NCBI RefSeq assembly: GCF_944324745.1
Contig: NZ_CALUXO010000067.1
Span: 1-37,766, forward strand
DNA: 37,766 nt
Direction of reading: 5' to 3'
Source: an uncultured Thomasclavelia sp.
GTDB taxonomy: Bacteria > Bacillota_I > Bacilli_A > Erysipelotrichales > Coprobacillaceae
Below are positions 27,817 through 34,376 of this stretch, one piece after another (positions within the stretch are counted from its first letter, which is position 1; the number at the start of each line of letters is the position of its first letter). The notes below the pieces were generated by a model. It saw only the letters and a program-made list of their open reading frames with translations. It was not told where the DNA came from and searched no databases. The position numbers and the translations under genes were made by a program.

Positions 27817-29085
27817 CTATCCTCTCAGCTTATCACTTTTTATTTTTTCAAAAACAACCAATATACTAAATATTATAACCATTATTCCTGAGCTAATTGT
27901 ATATAATAACGAAGCGCCCGTTATTCCTAAATTGCTTACTAACGATGTCGATAATACTAATGATACAATTAAAGTAATAACATATCCTATTAAAAGTTGA
28001 TTTTGACTTCTTTGAACAGTTAAAACCACCATAAAAAAACCTGCAATTGTATTTAATCCACCACCGAAGATTAAAATTATAAATGGTAACATATAACTAC
28101 TTAAATCGATGCTATATATAATTCCCAATAGTTTCAAACCAATAATATATCCACCAATTACGGCAATAAATGTTAATATTATAATTAACAATACTTGCTT
28201 CGTAATAATACCTACGAACGTCTTATTATCATTACTATTATAAGCTACAGACAACGGATTAATCATAGGTCGATAAACAACCACACTAAGCATATTGATT
28301 ACTTGAACAGGCATCATCAATATACCATAATAAGTCTGTATCGATTGAGACAAATAACTGTCTATAGTATATTTTGGGACATTAACAATATATGCAGATA
28401 TAAAACCACTAATACAAATTGGTAACACAATTATAAATAATTTTTTCACTTTTTTATAATTAAATTTTATTTTTTCTTTTATATAATACTTTATATATGG
28501 TCGATTTTGAAAAATAAAAATTATAATTGTTACTATTGTTGCAACCAAATTAGAAATAACTAAATCACGAGTAATAATTAATAGTACTAAAAGTACTACA
28601 ACTGATATTACATATCTTATAGTTTGCAAAATACTCCCAATATCCAAACGATTAAATCGATGGTATTCCCCATGATATAAATCTTCTATTGCTTCAACAC
28701 TTTTGAAAATGCCAATAGAAAATACAACTAATGATTTTTCTAAATCATAATTTGATGCAAAAGCATAATAAATAATTAAACCATACATCAGAATACATGA
28801 AAATACTCTTAAATAAAAATAGTCAGAAAAACTATATTCGTTATTTGTATCAGAAGCATGGACATTTCTTACTCCAAATGCACCTAATGTTTGACATTGG
28901 TAAGCGTATGCCATTGCAATAGAGAACATTCCGCCAGCTTCTACACCTACTATACGCGTAATAAAAAATAACATTACCGCTGAATAAGAGGCGTTTATCA
29001 TACTTGCAACAAAATTTGAAATTGTACTTCTTTTTATAATCTGTGACTCATCTGCTTCGATCAATTTTGTCGAGAATTTACTCAT
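27817..29085 (-). CDS. Wzx/GacK-like flippase (MOP superfamily)
   Basis: Start set at the ATG 29085 (422 residues) because AAGGTGG lies six bases upstream; an ATG at 29103 lacks a site and overlaps the preceding gene. About 12-14 membrane segments are spread over the whole length, with RSTISNFVASMINASYSAVMLFFITRIVG-type start and EAGGMFSIAMAYAYQ, typical of polysaccharide flippases of the MOP group. With an ABC exporter in the locus and no Wzy-like polymerase visible, it more likely flips a single undecaprenyl-phosphate sugar (GacK role) than a repeat unit. Confidence 0.85.
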   Translation of the reverse strand: MSKFSTKLIEADESQIIKRSTISNFVASMINASYSAVMLFFITRIVGVEAGGMFSIAMAYAYQCQTLGAFGVRNVHASDTNNEYSFSDYFYLRVFSCILMYGLIIYYAFASNYDLEKSLVVFSIGIFKSVEAIEDLYHGEYHRFNRLDIGSILQTIRYVISVVVLLVLLIITRDLVISNLVATIVTIIIFIFQNRPYIKYYIKEKIKFNYKKVKKLFIIVLPICISGFISAYIVNVPKYTIDSYLSQSIQTYYGILMMPVQVINMLSVVVYRPMINPLSVAYNSNDNKTFVGIITKQVLLIIILTFIAVIGGYIIGLKLLGIIYSIDLSSYMLPFIILIFGGGLNTIAGFFMVVLTVQRSQNQLLIGYVITLIVSLVLSTSLVSNLGITGASLLYTISSGIMVIIFSILVVFEKIKSDKLRG

Positions 29086-29095
29086 ATTTACCACC

Positions 29096-30031
29096 TTATC
29101 CATATTTTCTCGCTACTTTTAGCATATATTTAAATAGAAAATTAGGAACAATTGTAAATACAATATTAAACTTTGCAACATCTGGTGCCAATTTTCTATA
29201 TTTAAATAATGTAATTATATTACCATTTTTACCAGCATTTGCAAATAATTCCATTTCCTTGATATCTTTATGATGTGGATACTTTTCTTTAAAAGCTGCA
29301 ACAGCCTTTATTTGGGGTTCTAATCTTTGCTCTATATAGTCTTTTTTAGTATTGATTCCTTTCAAAATTCCGCTAACATTTTTACCATGTCGACGATATT
29401 GAACTAGTGGTTCCTCTATAAAAGAGACAGTACCTTCAGTTGCAGCACAAGATAATATCCATTTATCATGTGCTGTATATGGTGAAATAGGTAAAGTACT
29501 TCTAGCAAAATCTCCACATGCTACTATGCTCATTCCCACAGCAAAAGTTATAAATAAATTATATTTCGCTATATCATCAAAACTATGCCAACTATCATAA
29601 TTTTTATGACTATGATCACGAACTTTTTCCCAAACTATGTTATCATTTTCATCTATTATCTGTCTTTCAGAAGCTACTGCTAATGATCCATCTTGCTTTA
29701 AAACTTCTACACATCTCTCTATTTTATTAGACATCCAAATATCATCTTGATCACAAAAAGCTATATAATCACCATTTGAATATTGTATTAATTTTTCAAA
29801 GGCCTTGATATAGCCATGATTTTTATTTTCATATGGTAATATTTCATATTCAAAATTTGTAATATATTTTTTAAATATATCCACGTCACATCTATTTTCT
29901 ATACAATCATCAAATATATACAATTTCAAATTATCATACGTTTGTTCATTTAAAGATTGTAACTGTTTTTTTAAATATTCGATATTGGGGTTATAAACCG
30001 ATAATAAAATATCCACTCTATCTTTCATCAT
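29096..30031 (-). CDS. GT2 glycosyltransferase, RgpB-like
   Basis: Product of 311 residues. DILLSVYNPNIEYLKKQLQS (7-26), YIFDDCIEN (38-46) and FCDQDDIWMSNKIE (92-105) are the same subgroup pattern as the enzyme at 14127-15113; PYTAHDKWILSCAA carries the H-D-W element and QYRRHGKNVSG the C-terminal basic motif. AGAGGA is a few bases before two consecutive ATG codons. Rhamnosyltransferases are common in this subgroup, but other donors occur. Confidence 0.86.
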   Translation of the reverse strand: MMKDRVDILLSVYNPNIEYLKKQLQSLNEQTYDNLKLYIFDDCIENRCDVDIFKKYITNFEYEILPYENKNHGYIKAFEKLIQYSNGDYIAFCDQDDIWMSNKIERCVEVLKQDGSLAVASERQIIDENDNIVWEKVRDHSHKNYDSWHSFDDIAKYNLFITFAVGMSIVACGDFARSTLPISPYTAHDKWILSCAATEGTVSFIEEPLVQYRRHGKNVSGILKGINTKKDYIEQRLEPQIKAVAAFKEKYPHHKDIKEMELFANAGKNGNIITLFKYRKLAPDVAKFNIVFTIVPNFLFKYMLKVARKYG

Positions 30032-30060
30032 GATTTCCTCTTAATTTATTAAATTATTTG

Positions 30061-30984
30061 TTAACTATATGAACTAACTTTAACAAACCGATATATTTTG
30101 TCAAGGTAATTCAAAGATGTAAAAGTTAATAATATTCCATCAATAAAAAACTTAAAATATTTTTTTTCTTCTATATCGCGTAATGCATTATTAAATCGCA
30201 CATTCGCCTTAAGATATCTTCTTGCTTTTTTTGGATTATTCTTCTCTTTTACATATTGTTTAGCTTTATCAATATCTGCTATTTCACCATTACTATATTT
30301 TTTGGTTATATATTTTGCATAAAGATATTGTTCAAATAGATTTGACCTAGAAATACTTGTTGAAGTCATCCTATATTTTAAAACAGTTTCGTTAATGTTG
30401 GATATCCTATATCCAGCAAGAACCGCCCTTAATGTAAAATCATAATCCTCACATAGCGGCATCATACGATACCCATTCATTTTATCAAATAATTCTTTTT
30501 TTCCAAACCATGTTGGATGCGAAATTATTTGATTATATTTTAGACTCTTTTTAATTTTTTCTTCATTAGTTGGAACTTTCTTTATTGAATAGATAGGTTT
30601 TCCATTTTCATCTATCATTTGGGAAACACCACCAATTAAATCATAATCATTTCTTTCTAAATGCTTTTTTTGAATTTCTAACCTATTACTTATTGAAACA
30701 TCATCAGCATCCATTCTGCAAATATACTTCCCTTTAGCTAATCCTAATCCTCGATTTAATGTATTTGTTAATCCCATATTTTTTTCATTTACATAAAACT
30801 TTATTCTTTTATCTTTTTTTTCATAATCTTTTATACATTGTATATGCCTATTGTTATTTGGGTTATCTAGTATAATAATAAATTCAAAATCAGTATATGT
30901 CTGATTTAAAATGGATTCTATTGCTTCTTTTAATAAGTCTAATTCCTCTTTATATGTAGCCATAATCACAGATACTTCACACAT
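30061..30984 (-). CDS. GT2 family glycosyltransferase
   Basis: Start set at the ATG 30984 (307 residues), nine bases after AGGTG; an upstream TTG would overlap the site. EVSVIMATYKEELDLLKEAI, IIILDNPNNN (36-45), EKNMGLTNTLNRGL (67-80), RMDADD (90-95) and PLCEDYDFTLRAVLAGY form a complete GT2 core with the DxDD and ED motifs. The C-terminal third is basic and helical. Similar enzymes add galactose, GlcNAc or other sugars in capsule loci; specificity unknown. Confidence 0.87.
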   Translation of the reverse strand: MCEVSVIMATYKEELDLLKEAIESILNQTYTDFEFIIILDNPNNNRHIQCIKDYEKKDKRIKFYVNEKNMGLTNTLNRGLGLAKGKYICRMDADDVSISNRLEIQKKHLERNDYDLIGGVSQMIDENGKPIYSIKKVPTNEEKIKKSLKYNQIISHPTWFGKKELFDKMNGYRMMPLCEDYDFTLRAVLAGYRISNINETVLKYRMTSTSISRSNLFEQYLYAKYITKKYSNGEIADIDKAKQYVKEKNNPKKARRYLKANVRFNNALRDIEEKKYFKFFIDGILLTFTSLNYLDKIYRFVKVSSYS

Positions 30985-31002
30985 TTTTTCAATCACCTAC
31001 AC

Positions 31003-31872
31003 CTATCTTTGTTTTAGCTCATTAAACAGTTTATCTATAATCTCATTATCTATATCTTCATCAAATTTTCTAGCCATCAAAAAATCAACAGTTTTTAATT
31101 GATTATAATCTTCAATTCTGAATGTTTTTGGATGATTCATTTGACCATCCCAATCTATAAAAGTTAATTTATCCATACATGTATCCTTATAACGACTATT
31201 CATAAATAATGTCTGAAATAAAGACTCATCCGGAACAAGGCAATTTTTATAATAAATTAAAAATGAATCCATATTTTTATACATTTCAAATAAACAATCA
31301 TATGTTAAAACCCACCACTGGCTGCCAAAATAATACTTTACACCTAAAGAGTCTTTTCGTTTTAAAAAACGTGTTTTAGTTAAACCACCCGTTATAATCA
31401 TGTAAGCTATTTTTAAAATTCTAGACCATAAAGTCATTTTCATAATCCACTCTGGATAATACAATTCGTTTCTTTTTAACAAACGTTTATAATTAACATT
31501 CTTTTCATCTATTACTTCAATGAAATTTTTCCCTTTGTTTTGTTCTAAATATTTTTTAATATCTTCCTTATTCCGTAATGGAAAATCTTGTCCGCTCATT
31601 AACCAAATGTAATCATATTTCTTATCATCATCAAATACAGCCTCTAATAAATTTCTTGTTGCTTCAATCATTGAGATATTTCCCCATTTTATATCTACTC
31701 TTTTATCCTTAGGTAAAATATGAATATTTGGTCTAACTTGGATTAAATTTTGAATATTTGCTTTTTTATCAATATGTATAAAAAAAGTACTTTCTTCATC
31801 ATACAATAAATCAATTAATTTATTAATTTGTTGCTCATTTTTATGACACAAAACAATATAAGCTATTTTCAT
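31003..31872 (-). CDS. GT14 core-2/I-branching family glycosyltransferase
   Basis: Product of 289 residues. KIAYIVLCHKNEQQINKLID at the start, FFIHIDKKA (30-38), WGNISMIEATRNLL (63-76), YIWLMSGQDFPLRNKEDI (88-105) and SQWWVLTYD (about 183-191) are the Branch (beta-1,6-N-acetylglucosaminyltransferase) pattern found in many capsule loci. PDESLFQTLFMNS follows. It does not need a DxD motif. It probably adds a branch, N-acetylglucosamine or xylose-like sugars being typical; the acceptor is unknown. Confidence 0.9.
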   Translation of the reverse strand: MKIAYIVLCHKNEQQINKLIDLLYDEESTFFIHIDKKANIQNLIQVRPNIHILPKDKRVDIKWGNISMIEATRNLLEAVFDDDKKYDYIWLMSGQDFPLRNKEDIKKYLEQNKGKNFIEVIDEKNVNYKRLLKRNELYYPEWIMKMTLWSRILKIAYMIITGGLTKTRFLKRKDSLGVKYYFGSQWWVLTYDCLFEMYKNMDSFLIYYKNCLVPDESLFQTLFMNSRYKDTCMDKLTFIDWDGQMNHPKTFRIEDYNQLKTVDFLMARKFDEDIDNEIIDKLFNELKQR

Positions 31873-31899
31873 ATTTAGTTTCCCTTCATTTATAAATTG

Positions 31900-33264
31900 T
31901 TATAAAGATCCTTTTCCGTATATAACACTTTTAACTGTTTTATATATTATTGTAAAGTCTAGCCAAATTGACCAATTATGGTAGTAATAATCATCTAATT
32001 TACAGCGATAATCAAACTCAACATCACTTCTTCCGTTTGCCTGCCACATACCAGTTATACCTGGTTTTAATTTTATTATCGAATCATAATATTGTCCCAT
32101 ATCTGCCTTTTCCCTTGGTAAATACGGACGTGGTCCTATAAAACTCATTTCCCCTTTAAATACATTAATAAATTGTGGCCATTCATCTAATGATGTTTTT
32201 CTTAAAAAATGCCCAACATCTGTTATTCTTGGATCATTTTTTAACTTCTTATTAGTTAAATATTCCTCTTTTATTTTAGGATTTTCTTTCATCAATTTTT
32301 CTAGTTCTGCTTCAGCATTAGGTATCATCGATCTAAACTTATATATTTTAATTAATTTCCCATTTTTTCCTATTCTATCCTGAGAAAATATAATACTATT
32401 TCGATCACCGTCTTTTACGTATCTATATTTAACATACCCTGTCAATGGAATTAAAGTAAGAATTCCCAATAACCCAACAACCACATCTACAAATCTTTTG
32501 ATAAAAGAATCAAATAAACTCATTCTTTCGTTTGATGTTGCAATTAATAACTGCCCATCAAAATCTTGGACTTCTGATGAAAAAGTCATTGTGCCATTAA
32601 CTTGAGGCAAATATTTAACAAATTCGACTTTACCGTGAATATCTGTCATAACTTTATCGATTACTTGTTGATTTGCCTCTGGTAAAGCAATGATAATTTG
32701 CTCTATATTCTGTGATACAATTGCATCATTCAATTCATCATAATCAAATACCTTGCTATGTTCTATTATATTTTCTTGTTTAAATCCAAATAAACTACCC
32801 GTCCTATTTACATCTATATATCCTTTTACAGAGGTTAAAGCAAATCTATTATTATTAGATATTTTTCCCAATCTTGCAGCTTCATAACCAGTACCAATTA
32901 CTAATGTCTTTCTAGCAAATATGTCACGAAAAGCAATCCTTAAAAATCTTGATGCCAACAAGCTAATTATAAACATTGCAATAACCATTACTGTCAAATG
33001 TATTCTTCGATCATAACCATGACTTCTAGGCACTAGAACTAATAATGCAATAAAAAAACAAAAACTAGTCTTTACTAACTGTTTTATTTCATTCCAAATT
33101 AAACATGTATTTACCGAGTAATGACCATAAATTACTAAGAATAAAAAGTATAATGTACCAGAACCCAAAATCAAACTTAAATCCATGTGAAAATAAAGGC
33201 AGATAAAATAATACATTACTACTTCTATTATAAAAAGCATAATTGGTAATAGTTTTCTATTCAT
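31900..33264 (-). CDS. Polyprenyl-phosphate sugar-1-phosphate transferase (WcaJ/CpsE type)
   Basis: Start at the ATG 33264 (454 residues), just after GAGGTGAG; a frame to 33288 has no such site. Four N-terminal membrane segments, a middle Rossmann-like domain (LVIGTGYEAARLGKI, then LLIATSNERMSL) and, after one more membrane segment, the catalytic C-terminal domain: IYKFRSM, RKTSLDEWPQFINVFKGEMSF, IGPRP, LKPGITGMWQANGRSD. It transfers a hexose-1-phosphate to undecaprenyl phosphate, the first step of chain assembly. First gene of its transcription unit. Streptococcal rhamnan loci use a WecA/TagO-like enzyme instead, so this is a mixed arrangement. Confidence 0.94.
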   Translation of the reverse strand: MNRKLLPIMLFIIEVVMYYFICLYFHMDLSLILGSGTLYFLFLVIYGHYSVNTCLIWNEIKQLVKTSFCFFIALLVLVPRSHGYDRRIHLTVMVIAMFIISLLASRFLRIAFRDIFARKTLVIGTGYEAARLGKISNNNRFALTSVKGYIDVNRTGSLFGFKQENIIEHSKVFDYDELNDAIVSQNIEQIIIALPEANQQVIDKVMTDIHGKVEFVKYLPQVNGTMTFSSEVQDFDGQLLIATSNERMSLFDSFIKRFVDVVVGLLGILTLIPLTGYVKYRYVKDGDRNSIIFSQDRIGKNGKLIKIYKFRSMIPNAEAELEKLMKENPKIKEEYLTNKKLKNDPRITDVGHFLRKTSLDEWPQFINVFKGEMSFIGPRPYLPREKADMGQYYDSIIKLKPGITGMWQANGRSDVEFDYRCKLDDYYYHNWSIWLDFTIIYKTVKSVIYGKGSL

Positions 33265-33295
33265 ATACTCACCTCGTGAATTTAACATTATATAA

Positions 33296-33330
33296 TTATC
33301 TTTATTTTTGACATTTTATCTTTATTTTTT
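33296..33330. repeat. Tandem 14-bp direct repeat in the 5' leader
   Basis: TTATCTTTATTTTT occurs at 33296-33309 and again at 33316-33329, period 20 bases with GACATT between. On the minus strand it falls within the roughly 75-base leader between the promoter at 33347-33374 and the WcaJ-type gene. A repeat this exact may be a protein or RNA-regulatory site; in AT-rich sequence chance duplication is also possible. Confidence 0.5.
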
Positions 33331-33346
33331 ACCGTCTTACTCAACT

Positions 33347-33374
33347 AATATAACATACTCACAATATATTTCAA
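33347..33374 (-). promoter_or_regulatory. Promoter of the large polysaccharide unit
   Basis: On the minus strand TTGAAA (complement of 33369-33374), a 16-base spacer and an extended -10 TGTTATATT (hexamer 33347-33352) lie about 85 bases before the WcaJ-type start. It would drive the eight genes down to the terminator at 24645-24707. Confidence 0.7.
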
Positions 33375-33498
33375 GGTAACTTTGATACTTGTTAAATTTT
33401 TTTAAGATCTTACAAACTATTTATAGATTATATGTATTTTTGATATTATTGACATTTTTTATTATCCTTAACATTCTATATTTCTAATTAATATCTAT

Positions 33499-33526
33499 TT
33501 GCAAATAAATCAACATTATATATAAT
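33499..33526 (+). promoter_or_regulatory. Promoter of the PAP2 gene
   Basis: TTGCAA (33499-33504), a 16-base spacer and a perfect TATAAT (33521-33526) lie 31 bases before the GTG start. It is divergent from the polysaccharide promoter; the two share the 33375-33498 spacer, in which I see no gene. Confidence 0.7.
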
Positions 33527-33557
33527 AAGAATATACTAGAAGCGGAGGTAAATATAA

Positions 33558-34034
33558 GTGAAGAATTTTTATGAACATATGAATTCGTTTATTTTTAAAC
33601 ATCCTTTTTTTAAAGGGTGTATATATTTCGTTTCTCGATTTTGCCCTTACATGATAATAATTTTTTACTCCTTATTCTTATTAAAGATATATATTGAATG
33701 GGAAAGCCAACTACTTTATTTCATAAAAAATCCTTTATTATCATTGGCTATTGTTATAATATTAAAATTAATTTTTAATCGTAAACGCCCTTGTCAAAAA
33801 TATAAAATAAAAACTGTTGACGATTTACAAAGACAAAATTATTCTTTTCCTAGTATTCAAACTGCATGTGCTTTTTCAATTGCACTAACAGTATTAAAAT
33901 ATGGTCCAAATATGGGGCTTTTATTGGCGGCACTTGCTATTGGAATTACTGTTTCTCGTGTTCTATCAGGTGTTCATTATATTAGTGATGTTTTAGTTAG
34001 TATTATTATTGCCTTTATCATTAATTCATTATAA
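33558..34034 (+). CDS. PAP2-like membrane phosphatase, possible UndPP phosphatase
   Basis: Product of 158 residues starting with GTG, nine bases after GGAGG. About four to five membrane segments. The PAP2 motifs are K70-x6-R77-P78, then PSIQ at 98-101, and S133-R134-x5-H140-x3-D144. Motifs one and three are intact, but the middle motif, normally PSGH or PSxH, has Gln in place of His. PAP2 membrane proteins dephosphorylate undecaprenyl diphosphate or lipid phosphates, which would recycle carrier for the adjacent locus. The missing His may lower or change activity. No clear terminator follows. Confidence 0.82.
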   Translation: MKNFYEHMNSFIFKHPFFKGCIYFVSRFCPYMIIIFYSLFLLKIYIEWESQLLYFIKNPLLSLAIVIILKLIFNRKRPCQKYKIKTVDDLQRQNYSFPSIQTACAFSIALTVLKYGPNMGLLLAALAIGITVSRVLSGVHYISDVLVSIIIAFIINSL

Positions 34035-34317
34035 AAATAACTGGGATATAGATTTATAATAATTTTAGTGGACAATTTAAAAATTCTTCTTTTTATTTTT
34101 CTAAAATAGATGGATATACTATTATCACGCCTTACAATTTAAATACCAAATTCAAATAGCAAGAAAGTCATTTTATGCCCATTTATAATTCAACATTAAA
34201 ATAATTCCTATCCTTTTTTTATTCGGCAATTGTAAAAGAGTAAATTTTGTCCTAATACACATAATCTATCTGACGTGTTAAAAATAGAATAATACATATT
34301 TTAGATATTTTACTCTG
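34035..34317. other. AT-rich intergenic region without a supported gene
   Basis: Between the PAP2 stop and the terminator of the L,D-transpeptidase I see no start-plus-ribosome-site combination and no RNA gene. TTAGTGGACAATTTA near 34066 and the complement of TAAATTTTGTCCTAA near 34242 are loosely similar in inverted orientation, which might be a decayed mobile-element remnant but is not convincing. Confidence 0.4.
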
Positions 34318-34355
34318 CAAAAAAGAAGAATAGCTATTGCCAAACAATAGCTACT
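34318..34355 (-). terminator. Intrinsic terminator of the L,D-transpeptidase gene
   Basis: On the minus strand AGTAGCTATTG and CAATAGCTATT pair over 11 positions (one G-U) around a 5-base loop, followed by CTTCTTTTTT, 21 bases after the stop codon. Confidence 0.85.
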
Positions 34356-34376
34356 CCCTGATATGTAAAACTTATT

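Noticed and set aside
34066-34256. Loose inverted similarity (TTAGTGGACAATTTA and TTAGGACAAAATTTA) that might be ends of a small mobile element
   Set aside because: Match is short and gapped, there is no transposase remnant or target duplication, and the sequence is very AT-rich.
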